Source of the DNA: Acanthococcus lagerstroemiae
Taxonomy: Eukaryota; Arthropoda; Insecta; Hemiptera; Eriococcidae
Direction of reading: 5' to 3'
Length of the DNA stretch: 64,000 nucleotides
Assembly (NCBI GenBank): GCA_031841125.1
Contig: CM063108.1
Location: 54,272,122 to 54,336,121, forward strand
Position numbers and translations under genes: made by a program
The notes under the pieces: generated by a model
Database searches by the model: none
Seen by the model: the letters and a program-made list of their open reading frames with translations, nothing else
Told to the model about the DNA's origin: nothing
Shown here: in pieces, positions 11,076 through 22,655 of the stretch
Numbering within the stretch: position 1 is the first letter of the stretch
How the letters are laid out: each line of letters opens with the position of its first letter

Positions 11076-13504
11076 GCTTGAATGACTTGCATTTTTAAAA
11101 AATGCTTACTTTTGAATTTTTGGAGGACCTTCTATGAAAATAAGACACTTTTGGTAGACTGGGAGACCTTTTCTGAAATGGGTGGCTTTTGGAGTATTTG
11201 GGAGACTTAGGAGACCGGTAGATATACCGGCAATGAATAATAAAATTTTCACAAGTGTAATGTACATAATTCCTACAAAGTGTAGCGAATTGTCCATGCC
11301 ACTCCCGTACTTCGTCCCTGTACCCTTTACAGCCGATAATATAAGCTGATTTCCCACGTTTTCACTGAGCTTTGAGCGTCAACTGAGTACGACTCATATG
11401 GAACTCGTAGCTTATACTCGAAAATTTACTCGGGCGCGCGAACCCAAACGAAACAACAACTGATGATGAAGAATGATCCTCTTGATGCGAACGGTTAGCC
11501 CAAATACCGAGGATCGGATTGACAGGGTAATAGCGTTAGGCACTTTCCCAGTAATTTTCGTTCCAGCTACGCCTAGTCATTCGTCATTTAACGTCACCGA
11601 AAAATCAAATTTTCCACCCCAGAGTTCACGCAGGTATCGGAAGAGGAAGTTGAAATTCGTCGTCAGATTCTCGAGAAATCGGCGCGAATACGAACTCGCT
11701 CGATTTTATTTTTTGCGAATTCCGAAAGAAAGTCGTTTTCCACTTGTATCGCGCTGTCGGCCCCGAATGATGAGATCGATTTACATAAGCGAATGACAGT
11801 TCGCGTAGAAAGGAAAAACGATTACACGCACCGAAGAGGAGTAAAAAAGAGCCCAAAAGAACAATAAAAGCTAGTGTTTTTCATCGAGTGGTTGCACGCA
11901 CAGCGACCCCCGAAGATCGGATTTAATTTTTCTGATCCGTGTCCGTATACCGTTATATCCCCGATGCCGATGACATCGTTTGACCGGTCCGCCATTACAC
12001 GGGCAAAATGCGACTCGACATTCGAACTTTTATTTTCGTGTTTCGTCTCTTTCTCGTACCGCCCCGAAATGGCCTTCCCCGTCCTTCTTTTCCGTCCTTT
12101 CGTTCCTTGTTCATCGCTGAAAGCTATACGTGCATTTTTATTTCCAGAAAATTTATTTCCAAACACCGTATTTAAGAGAGATCGTATACAGAATGTATAT
12201 AGAAAATGCTTTCCCTCGGCCAAGCTGAATGTCCGGGTGCCGAGTGCGTAGAGCGATTTCGACACTCGGTATTCTTTAAGTAGTTTCCGTTACCTTGTAT
12301 AGCTCACCGTTGGCGCGATAATAAAGAATAAATATCACTTTGCGGCCATTTCTCAGTCGTTCGGCCCCCGAAATGGAGAAAAGGAAAATCTGGGCGCCGT
12401 TCGAAAGGCGTGCGGCTACGCGATTTGCGAATAATTTAAAAAGGAACACCGTATAAGGTATGAGCCTGGTTTAACGTATTCGAAAGTTTTAAAAACGGAT
12501 TCTCGGCAAAGGGATTGAATGTCTAGAAACGAAATTAAATCTCAGAAACCTCATCGCAACTTCGTGCAATCCCCACAAGTTTTTCTTTTCGCAAGCGCGG
12601 TAATGGGTGTACTCGAATGGGCTCGAATTAGCTCATTACGTTAATTACTTTTAACGTTTTCGAAGCACACATCATCGCGTTCGAGATTCCTTTGCGAAAA
12701 GTCCTACTGCTGGTGTACTGGCTGGTGATGGTACGTGGAATCGTTTAGGGTCGGCGAATTTTGAAACGATGCGAGAAAGCTGAAAAAAAGCAGCGCTGAC
12801 CCGCGGAAAATCAAAGAAAACTCGGAAAGGGCCGAGATTACTAGAAAGGATAAATCTGAATACAGGTCAACGAGCTATTGACTCCGTAGACATTTCAGAA
12901 CTCAGAACTAGATCCTTCCGAGTTGCTCTAGGTTTCTATTCGAGGTCGAGTTTTCTTTCTGTCCCACCTAGAAATCCCTAAATTCATAGCGGCACAACTA
13001 CACTGTTTCTGATAATCGAAATAGCTGAGTAGATAGGAACTTATTGTAACAGTTTCACTTTTTACGATTCCTTTCAAATGAAAAAAAAAGTCGTGTGTTA
13101 CTAGGTTGAAAATAATTTGGCTGATATGAAATCCGTGTTCTTCCATTAGACGGAAGTGACGATTTGCGCGCAGGGACAAAAGTCAACTGTTTCAACGACA
13201 GAATTAAAAAAAAAAGTAGAAAAAGAAGAATGAAAAGAAGAAAAATATCATGTTCTTCGGAATGAAAAAGATGAGAAAAAATTGAAGAGAAAATCGAGTA
13301 GAAGTTAAACTGAAACGAGAACTGAGAAACCTCGATATCACAATTCGAGAATAATATTAAATCAAAATTCTTTACTGAAATTAAGAGCCATGTACAGTCT
13401 TTTCAATTTTGAGAATAAGTCTCATCCATGAGGTTCTTCATTTACGAATTTTTTGTCAGTCCACGAGGACAACCCACGGATTAAGAACCACTATTCTGGA
13501 CAGA
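11076..13504. other. CpG-retaining, transposon-poor segment
   Basis: From about 11380 to 12800 the sequence is visibly richer in CpG (cgaaa, cgcg, ccgaa words) than its surroundings and holds no recognisable repeat. Open frames of 107, 125 and 147 codons occur on both strands and overlap each other between 11473 and 12265, as expected when stop codons are rare by composition; none shows a domain. It is plausibly unique host DNA, regulatory or intronic. Confidence 0.5.
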
Positions 13505-13520
13505 CGAACTTTGCCAGGAT

Positions 13521-13640
13521 GAAGTTTTTCTAAAATTATTGAAAAATAGAATGTACCCAATTCTCGATTGTCAACAACCAAAAGATCAAGCAAGATTCAG
13601 GCAGGGGTTCTCTACCATTGACCACATATTATGGACGGTG
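13521..13640 (+). pseudogene. RTE-type reverse transcriptase fragment (fingers)
   Basis: One frame reads EVFLKLLKNRMYPILD and then QARFRQGFSTIDHI, the block just before RT motif A in RTE-clade elements, where QAGFR-x-G-x-STIDHI is the usual form. It continues open for another 50 codons of unrelated text. Only this block survives, with no FADD box or endonuclease nearby, so it is an isolated relic. Confidence 0.75.
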
Positions 13641-13790
13641 CACGAGAAAAGGGACATAGTTGTCGATCACAGTTTTGGCGCTACGGCCAATTTTGTAAAA
13701 ATGAGTGCAAAACTCGATTTTGAGATTATGACAGATATTCTAATAAGAAAACTTGCGTACTTCCTCGTGGTTTTTGTCGCAACGCTATAG

Positions 13791-14500
13791 TTTCGTTCTC
13801 GTGTGAGATCGAAAAAAGTGACTTGAGAAAAAGGGACATAGATGTCGAGTCCAGTGTTACCAGATCACAAATTCTGTTGGCGCTATATTTCTTTCAAAAA
13901 AGTGTCATAGAGAGCTAGATTTTCTTTCAAATAATGCTAAAGGCAGAGTTGAGTTTTTTCTGAAGGGAGTTAGAAAATTAGGCTACTTTGTACTCTCTTT
14001 AGATGATGGAAAATAAAAAAAGTTGATCAAAATTCAGAAATTATAGTCATTATATTATAAATACTAGCTGACCCGCTTCGCGGCTCATCTAGACTGTGGG
14101 CTAAAGTGAGTTGGCTTCAGTGATTTAGATGGAGGGTCTCGCGTAATTCCATTTTAATTTCTTGATCTCCTGACTTACCTCTTTCATACTAGTTACCTCT
14201 CTTATGTTTTTTGTTTTTTACTCTGTTTTTTATTCTTAACCCTAGTATACTTCATTCAATCAATGTCTCTGTGGTTTGTTATTTCGTTCCAACCTTCTCA
14301 CTGTGGTTGTTAACCTTTCCATTTGCCTCTTAGTCTATTCAGTCGGTATTTTGAATACTAGTCGGTAAAATGTATAATCGTGATTTGTTTTTTAGGATGA
14401 AAAATTTTTGCACTGTGTCGACATTTCTGACTTATTCCCCCCACCCGTCTCCTACGCCGATATGACTCGCAACGCAACTGGTCCAAAGTTATTCTAGTCT
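13791..14500. other. non-coding stretch
   Basis: No gene. The words ACTAGCTGACCCGCTTCGCG at 14065-14084 resemble a short motif that ends many unrelated insect repeats, so a transposon boundary may lie here; I could not assign it. Confidence 0.35.
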
Positions 14501-16290
14501 TGTTTTAGCTGTTCTAGGCGGAAAAAATTCCTCACCTATTACGAACTTCCTTCCCATCACAACCTCAGTTTTCCCACTTCAATTCGGGGTTTATCCGCTT
14601 CCACCAAGGGGTTTCTCTACATGGTTTCTACAGCTACACTTCAGTCATATTTCTTACTTTTACTTGGAACTGTCTCAACTTGAAGATTTCCTATTACAAC
14701 TTGAAGTTTCACCACTCTAGCTTGGAATTTCACGATCTTACCATCTCACCTTTGAGAGTTCTCTCGCTTCAACTTGAGTTTTCCAATAGTAATATAAAAT
14801 AGTGCTATCTACATTTTATTGAAATTGGCAAAAGAGGGAGAAGCCGTTTTCAATAGTCTATCAGGCCTGTGTTACGAAATCGGGACGTCATGCTTACGTA
14901 AAGTTGATATTTTTCCAGCATCAACATGCAGTATTGTACACGATAGAGCGTAAAATTTCCTTTCCAATGATACCAATAACTCATCCCCCCCCCCCCCCAA
15001 AAAAAAAAGTAGATAGCACTATTTTGTATCTTAAGGTGTCGATATTAGGTTTTCACTTTGAGTGTCTCTGACCTCTACTCGGGTTTTTCGTTACTCAACC
15101 TGAGTTTTCCTGCTAAGCACGGGGTTTTTGAACTTCAACACGGGTGTATTCAATAACGTTATTGAGATTTCTCACCTAAAATCGGGGGTTTCCTGCCTCA
15201 TTAACATGGATTTCCCGTCTTAACTTCGTATTCCTACTTTAAACTGTTTTTTCCGTCTTCACTCTAATTTCCATCTTCTCTCTCGTCAAATCGAGTTATC
15301 CCAGTGATGTTATGGGGTCTTTTCACTTCAATTCAACTAGTTGTTCGTGATAATATTCTGGGTTTTTAACCATCCCAACTTGAACTTCAGTAACTTATCA
15401 TCTGGTTTTCCTAACTCCATTTGGGATTTTCTCACCTCGACGTGGATATCCCCCCCCCCGCGGCTTGAGGTTCTCCAGCCTCAATACGAGCTTTCTTCGA
15501 TGATATCAGCTTATTCCATCTGAACTTAGTATGTTTCAATCTCACCTTAGGATTCTTCTACTTAAATTCAGATCCATAGCCTCGAGTGAGGTCGTAAATG
15601 GAGGTATTACCTTTTCCTATCTGAGCTAACGGTTTGCCCCACTGAAAGCTTTTCTTTTCTAAATTGAGACACAAATATCTAAAACTAGAAGAAAGAAGTA
15701 GAAAGTTTTTTTGTTCCTTTTACTGATATTTGAAGGGTAAAGTTGTTATCCCCCGTCCTCCAACTCAAGTTCGTAGTTGCTCCTTCCTTCGGAAAAGTGA
15801 TTATGCGACGCAGCTGCTTGAACTTGCGATTTTCCGAATATTAAGAGCTTTGTCTATTTCAACTTGAATTTTCCGAAAATGTTACGGTTTTCTACATCAA
15901 AAATTAAAGTTTCCCTGTGTCACATTGAGTTTTAAACCTATACATAGATTTTTATAGACTCAGCTTGTATTTTTCCACTCAACACGAGGATTTTCAACCG
16001 TACCACGTATTTTTTCGTAATTTTATAGGTTTCCTAACTGCACTTGGAATCTTTCCACCTCAGTGTGAGTTTTCCTGTCCAGAATTGAATGCCCTGGGAT
16101 TTTACAATAATATTATGTGTTCTTCCGGTCTCAGTTTGGGTTTTTCTACCTTAGTTTGAGTTCTTCTGCCTCAACTCGAATTTCTTTTTTCCTCCTCAAA
16201 TGGTTTCTTCCCAAGCCGATTTGGTTTTTCCCGATGATGTTACGGGTTTTTTACTATTTCAACTTAGGTTTTCCTACCTCATCTCACCTA
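14500..16290. repeat. degenerate short-unit tandem array, left part
   Basis: About 1.8 kb is built from a loosely repeated unit of roughly 25-32 bases with the form CCTCAACTTGAGTTTTCC: a CT-rich start, an ACTTGRG core, then GTTTTYC. Dozens of diverged copies can be followed by eye. Every several units a variant containing GATGATGTTACGGGTTTT recurs (for example near 15306, 15880, 16233), suggesting a former higher-order repeat. A C12/A10 tract interrupts at 14987-15008. The array is resumed at 17081 and 17853 after two insertions. No coding is apparent. Confidence 0.7.
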
Positions 16291-17080
16291 CCAATAGACA
16301 GTGAGAATCGAGGTGGACACGTACCCGCTGTCCAAATGCCGCCACCGGCGCCAACACCGGGAATCAGGGAACTCCCGTAGCTGCCAGTCGGGGAGTCCGG
16401 AAGAGAGCGATCCCTGACTGATGAAGAGCCCGCAAGAAGGCTGGCTCACCATCAATTCATCGACCACCGGTATCCCCACCGAACCAATAAGAGCAGACAG
16501 GAGATACTGACAGTAGCAAGGGAGAAAAGTGAAAGGAGAAAGAGGAAGCCCAGAAGCATATTGGCACCTGCGAGCGTTCCCTCCCGTCCCAAGGAGGTCA
16601 CTGGTTATGGGACCTGGAACCTGACACTGGACTCATTCGCTCCTACCAATCTGAGGAAGCGACAAAGAACTTGAGTAGAAGTCTTGCGGTAACCGTTCGA
16701 CCATGGAGACGGCCCCCTCTACTTGGAGCGAACATCCCGCCTTGGGTGGGTTGCCAAAGTGGCGGGCACGGAAGGAAGATGGAAGCTGATAGGAAAAGAT
16801 CGTGGAATCGAAGGCAACGTAAGACAATCAAGTAGATCTAGACACTGACTAACCGAAAAATGACGCAGTAAGCTAGTCTAGCTTAGGACAGTCAGAACTC
16901 AAGGTAAACTTCGCACACGTTATGTAATCTAAAAATGTGAGCTCCTCTCCCTACCTCACGCTAAGCCTACTCGAAGGTATGTAAGGCACAGGAGAGGTAA
17001 CACCCTCAACTTTTATTTTATGCACTTGTATAATACACGGCTGGTCGCCGGGTGGGTCTTGGCCCCACGTAGGTGGAAAA
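16291..17080. mobile_element. unclassified GC-rich insertion in the array
   Basis: About 790 bp of much higher GC content interrupts the CT-rich array; array-like text stops at about 16290 and restarts near 17081 (AACCTCACTTCAG). No inverted ends or convincing duplication were found. A 97-codon open frame lies inside at 16381-16674. Possibly a retroelement piece. Confidence 0.45.
16381..16674 (+). CDS. 97-codon open frame in the GC-rich insertion, unknown
   Basis: The frame opens directly after a TAG and runs 97 codons to TGA at 16672. It has no ATG near its start. The peptide is basic and polar, with TDEEPARRLAHHQFIDHRY, then a Lys/Arg cluster (KSERRKRKPRS) and ending NLRKRQRT. This composition would suit a nucleic-acid-binding or gag-like remnant, which is inference only. 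I do not recognise a family. It may be a chance opening in GC-rich DNA. Confidence 0.3.
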   Translation: MPVGESGRERSLTDEEPARRLAHHQFIDHRYPHRTNKSRQEILTVAREKSERRKRKPRSILAPASVPSRPKEVTGYGTWNLTLDSFAPTNLRKRQRT

Positions 17081-17109
17081 CCTCACTTCAGAATATAGGC
17101 TTTGCTAAT
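17081..17109. repeat. array fragment between two insertions
   Basis: Text like AACCTCACTTCAGAATATAG followed by gctttgctaat resumes the degenerate array; it is separated from 17853 only by the hAT element and one copy of its duplication. Confidence 0.5.
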
Positions 17110-17844
17110 TAGTGATGTGTCGGTAGTTCATGTACTAGTTCATTTGAACTAAACATCACGTTGAACTAAATGACCGAGACCTAAACGTTTAAAGTACCTA
17201 GTTCACAGAATGAACTGAACTACCGAAATTGACCGAAACAAACTGAATGAAGAAAGTAACGAATGAGAACGAAACCGAAATGTGAAATGAACTGCGGAGA
17301 AGACCGTGTATGATCGACATCGATGTTCGGTGATCAGAATGATCAGATTACCGAGATTGAAATAGGATAATGAAGGGTGCGTGCCAACTCTCGCGCATAC
17401 CTATATTCTTCTACCTTCATCTCCATTCACACGTTCCAGGAGAAATGTTTACGTAGAACAGTATTTAAATTCCATGTTGTATGGGTCCTTTTTCTAGGGC
17501 GCGAAACCCATTTTAAGTAACTTTAATACAGATAACTTAAATAATGATCATAAAACCTGTAAATCAATATTAAACAAACAAAACACAAAAGAAATATTAA
17601 AAGAGCAAAAGATTACTACTGAAAAAGTTCTACCAAGCGGAAGACAGCACACAACAGGTTAAATCACCGTGTGGTGTAACTACTACTGCTTTGTGAATGT
17701 GTTGACAGATTATTCAGTGCGTTTCGGACAGTTTGAACTAAATGACCTAAATGACCTAAATGAACTAAACATTTTACCTAAACATTCTGAAGACCGAGAC
17801 CGAATGAACTAGACATACTAGATGACCTAAAATTCCCATCACTA
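17110..17844. mobile_element. hAT non-autonomous element with perfect 8-bp duplication
   Basis: This 735-bp unit starts TAGTGATG and ends CATCACTA, a perfect 8-bp inverted terminus, and is flanked by exact duplications ttgctaat at 17102-17109 and 17845-17852. Both subterminal regions are packed with GAACTAAATGACC-like repeats in both orientations, which is where hAT transposases are known to bind. There is no transposase frame, so it is an internally deleted or miniature derivative. It inserted into the already degenerate tandem array. Confidence 0.9.
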
Positions 17845-17852
17845 TTGCTAAT

Positions 17853-18190
17853 TATATTACGAGCTTTTCTACATTTACTTGGAATTTCCCCACTTCGAGT
17901 TACGATTTTTTACACCTCATTTCAAAATTATTCCACCTCTGCGCGCGTTTTTCTTTCTTCAATTTGGATTTTCGACCCAACTGGGGTTTTTCAACTTGAC
18001 TGTGGGCTTTTCTAATGATATGAGCTTTCCCACATCAACTTCGGGTTTCGCCACCTCAAGTTGAGATTCATACATCTCAGCTTAGGGTTTTCTGACCTCC
18101 ACTATCTTTTAACTATCCTAACACGGATTTTACCGATGTTGTTACAGGTTTTCTCTACTAAAATTCGGGTTATAACTTCTCTCAGTAAAA
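17853..18190. repeat. degenerate short-unit tandem array, right part
   Basis: The same ACTTGGAATTTCCCC and CACCTCAAGTTGAG units continue for about 340 bp, including variants of the GATGTTGTTACAGG type at about 18134. The array fades out near 18190. Confidence 0.65.
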
Positions 18191-21100
18191 TTTTGCGACT
18201 GCTGAGTTGCTCTTGTCTAAATTTACCGTCCATCTACCGCTCCGTCAGCAAAAACAAGGAAGAAGCAAGGGCAGGTTTGATGGCGAATTTGGCTTCAATT
18301 GATTGAGACAAACTCAGAGTAACTTGAGCCCCATCACCAACTTTGAATTCGAAAACAAATTATGACATTCGTTACACGATATGATGGCACCGGTAGGGCA
18401 CGACTAAAGTACAACCGTCCGAACAAAGTTTGAACACTTCGAAATAGTTGGAGAAACCAAAAACCTGAACCAACCTCAATGGTGACTCATTTTTTACTTT
18501 CTTAGCTAAGTAAAGGGGAGAAATTGGGAGAGTAGATGATGAATTTGGTCTAAAACAGTTGAGACACTCCTAAAATAACTCGGAGCAGAAAAACATTCCG
18601 AAATATTATCAACGCTAGTGTTTACTTTGATTTTTAACCGCAGGGAGTGAAGAAGTGAGGGCAGATGATTGAATGAATTCTCGAGAACAAATCTAAGAAA
18701 CAGAGAAAAATTTGATATCGTGCGAGCAAGAACCATCGGACACTACATGATTGCAGCGTCCACGTGCGCTGGATTAACCGAGGGTCGATGCAAACTTAAA
18801 CTTTTGGATACCGTAATGCGGAAAATTGGACTCGGAAGAAGTGAGTTGGTTAACGAGCAACCGTTACATCTACACGAGTGTATATTTCGAGGAAGGAAGA
18901 ACAGCACGGACTATATTTCACTCCTCGAATAAACTCGTCTTATTTTGAAACGCGGAGAATTTTTAGCGCAAACATAAATCGTGTCGAAAAGTCGGCGTTT
19001 TTTTATTCCGGTGTGCGAAGTAAGGAACCACACGGACGTACGAAGGGAGTAGAAGACGCACATAGTATCTTAATGCAATAAAATTGAAGTATCAAAACCT
19101 GTAAAAAAGATAGTATTATAGGAGCAAAAAAACCGAAGGGATAGAAACAATACGTCTTTTAATTTAAAAGGTTAAAGGAGGAAAATCCAGTGAAAAATCG
19201 TGTATCAACGAAACCGTAATACCTTCTTTGAAAATGCTAAAAATTTTCCACTAAGCGAGTTAAAGCAGTTAGCGGAAGCATAATTCAACGCGAATATATC
19301 GAGCAGCTTTCCTCCGTTTGCAGTGTCGGTTTTTTTCCCTTTCTTTTCAACTACCATGGGAAAAGAATAATAATACTTTTTTTCTTCTTTTTTTGGACAA
19401 AGCGGCGGTAAACATACAACGGAATCGTTTGAATGCAAAAAACTTTTTCAAACTCGTAAGTCAAACTATATATATAACTTTTTAGGTAACGAAGTAAGTT
19501 CGTTTTCTGACATCTATTCATTACTTTTGCAAAGAGTTCGAAGTAATTACATAAAATGCTAAATCCAGATATATATACAGTTCGCCGGATTTCTTCGGGG
19601 ATTTCCCCTAATTCTCTCTCTCGCTCCCGGCTTCCCTCCGCGGCCGGTTTGACATTTTTCTTTTCATATTACGCTCGACAATTACGAAAAACTTCAAGTA
19701 GGTTACGTCCGATTCGTAATTTTTTTTTTCTTCATTTTTCTTCCCTCGGTTTTCATTTTAGTTTTGTTAGATGGTGCGCGCGAACCGGCGGAACATTGTT
19801 CAAGGTTTTAGTTTACATAACCTGCAAGTTACATTTTGTGCAAATTTAAGATTAACAAACTTTTTAGCGCTGAATGGAAGTTTTTCGTTATTTTATATTT
19901 CTCTCTCCTCCTTCACTCGTCGTTTGTAACGTGTAGCTGTACGATTTTCCTCTAGTGGCTTTTTGATGTTGAATTTCTTTTTTTTTTTTAAACGGAACAC
20001 GATTTTGCTTTTCCAAGACCGATTGCATCCTCGTCGAATCTCGCCTTCGAAAAACGTGCACTGTGCCTTTTATTCTAAGTTGATTTGTCAACACGATTGT
20101 ATGCTTATCAGGGGGTTTCAACTTTCACGCGCCCCAGAGCTAAGACTGAATCTGCCAGTCTAGTGGTTGTGCCGTCATTGCTACGATAACTGAAATATCT
20201 GCCATTACTGTCTGTTCTTTCAAAATAACATTAAATTATATTACTTTCATTTCCCCCCCCCCAGTTTTGTGATTCTGTTATCCAGCTGCTCAAAGTGGCA
20301 CGATAAGTAAACAATTTCAAAAAGACCAATTTTAATCTTCGAAGAAAAACTAGTGGATCATTTCTAGGTTCACACTTAATCACTAATTTCTTTTTGATTT
20401 TGAAGCCACAAGCCCCCCCTCCCCTCCCCTCGGATCCCCTATTATGAGAAAATATGTTGAAATTTGATATTTGTAGCTGAAAAAAAGTTTTTATTGACGA
20501 ATTTGTTCTAATAAATTGCAGTAAACTACATAATATGACCTTCATTCAAATCCAGGTCAGTCACCCTGGGAGGATGTCTCCACAAGGGAAAGAGGAACAG
20601 CGAAAATATGACAATTCTAATTAGGGGTTGTTTTATAGGTTTTCGGGGTTGCTGAATGCGATTCTGAAGGTAATTATTACATATGTGGGACCCCCCTCAT
20701 TCCACCAAATATGGGTACAGAAACCAAATATAGCTAATTCTTCGAGATTGTTCTTCATTTAGACATTTTTGAGGGCACTAAACTCGACATTGTGATTTTT
20801 GAGTCCGACTGTCAGACGCCACCCAGGATGAGGAGGCGGTAAAACCGCATTGTATTCCATTTACTATTCAAAAATCTCAAAAACATGATTATAATTCAGT
20901 TTTGATTCCGCGTGGTAATACCACAAGATGTACATCGGATCCTATAATTGCTCTCAGAATCGAGTTGGGTGAATTTGAAACCTATAAATGAAGTACCCTA
21001 TCGAAAGAGTAAACAATATTCAACAGTTGATGTCGAACTCTTTTGGTGGCATCCCTGTTGGTGTAACGTAAAGATTAACTGCAACATCGAATTCAGCAAC

Positions 21101-22235
21101 CTCATCGGAATCTATAAAACAACCAATCTCTTACATTTTCCATCCTTTCTCCTCGCCTTTTATAGACCCCCTCCCCCCACCAAACTAGATCACGGAGCTA
21201 AAGTATTTCATATACTTGATCAGCATCACACAGCTTAGCATTCACATTTTTCAGCACTAGTCAGAGCGATTAAAAATTTTTTTGGTCAATAATATCTGAA
21301 TTTTATATTTTCTCATCGAAAGGGTAGGTGCGTATAACACGTATTTCCTTATTCGATTGAGCTAAAACGTCGCAGGAATTTTATTTGACCAGATTTAAGG
21401 GGAAGGGGTTCCTTGAGGAAATTCTGATGTTCAAAAAAGCAGCCTCATGATTATGTGAAGTATTCTCATTTTATAAAATTTTGGGTTTTGCAAGGGTTAA
21501 TGGCTGTTATGTATTTCAATCAACAAACTCCCTATAATTCGCATGATCGGCAACAGGTCCGTAAATCTAATTTTAATGTCCCGTAATGTAGCGTCACGCC
21601 ACGTTTTTCAACAACCTAAATTTCATGATTTTTTTTTTTCAGTTTTCCGAGATAGGCAATATGTTACCCAGTATACGAGTCGGCGACATTAATAGGGACA
21701 CATGAAGTATTTCTTTATTCTTACGCTGAAACACTCAACATGGAAAACTGGAAAACATAAGCTAGTACTATACTCAGTGTATCGAAAATCCCATTCAGAT
21801 ATTACCTACTTAGACACAACCTACTGAGATACTATTCAATTTGAAAAGGCTCGTGCATCATTTGGAAAACATTGTCGGCAAACTGAATCGTATCTTACTT
21901 ATTATGCGGATGGATTCTTGCTCCTTGCACCGTTTGTCCAGCCAAGACAGCAGGTGAGAGACAGATGACACCTCAACCTTCAGTTTTACTTCAGTGGACA
22001 GATACACATATGCACTGTAAGCTAAAATGTTCACTGGAATTTAAAAATTGAAATCAGGAATTTTTTAGTGATCATCTCTGATTTGAATGATGTCCTTACA
22101 TTTTATACAAATCTTCCCTTTTTGGGTTAGTACTGTATGGATTAAATTTACGAGTATAAACTAATTTTATGAAAGTTTTTGACTTTTGTGATTGATAGTC
22201 AAACAGTACCTAAATAACAGTTGACGAGTTTCTCG
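18191..22235. other. gene-free stretch with CpG-rich segments
   Basis: Two diverged copies of a phrase like GATGAATTTGG...TTGAGACA occur near 18280-18340 and 18535-18560. From 18700 to 20160 CpG is frequent and no repeat is recognisable. Poly-C tracts near 20252 and 20411 and at 20689 suggest old miniature elements that I could not bound. No exon is convincing. Confidence 0.4.
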
Positions 22236-22239
22236 AATT

Positions 22240-22655
22240 TAAGGGGAATCTTTTTGTATGCAACAGAATGCTGGAGAGTGAAAAACGCTGACACAGCGAA
22301 TTGAGGCTTTCGAGATGAGTGCTATAGACGTATGCAGAGAATCCCATGGACCAAGAAGAGAACAAATGCGTCGTCGGTACGCGAACAACTTGGCGTGAAA
22401 GACAGACTCAGCACAGTCATCAGGAGACGCATTCTCAAATCTGGAGGAACGACTGTGCAGGGAAGAGTAAGAAGCAACCAAATCGCGGGGCATGTCACCC
22501 GCACGATACATAGATTTAATACGGAAAATCACTGGCAAGACGATGGGATCAACTAACTCGGACAGCTAAGGACAAAGAAAACTGGAAGAGCCTGGTCGAC
22601 TCGGTTACCTGATCACGATGCCCGAAACCGGGCGAACGAAGACGAAGAAGACTTA
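22240..22655 (+). pseudogene. non-LTR retrotransposon 3' coding fragment
   Basis: Frames in this segment read LYATECWRV, IEAFEMSAYRRMQRIPW, VREQLGVKDRLSTVIRRRILK and, after frameshifts, a Trp-x-x-Leu-Val C-terminal block. This is the connection and thumb region that follows the RT palm in insect endonuclease-reverse transcriptase elements, with the typical EAFEMW-x-YRRMLRIPW signature. The RT palm and endonuclease are absent, consistent with a strongly 5'-truncated insertion. At least two frame changes are present, so it is dead. Confidence 0.8.

Noticed and set aside
11822..12265. 147-codon minus-strand frame overlapping 125- and 107-codon plus-strand frames
   Set aside because: Overlapping openings on both strands in CpG-rich DNA, with no domain, signal or splice context, are expected by chance.
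16633..16831. overlapping minus-strand frames of 62-64 codons
   Set aside because: They are the antisense of the GC-rich insertion and have no recognisable features.
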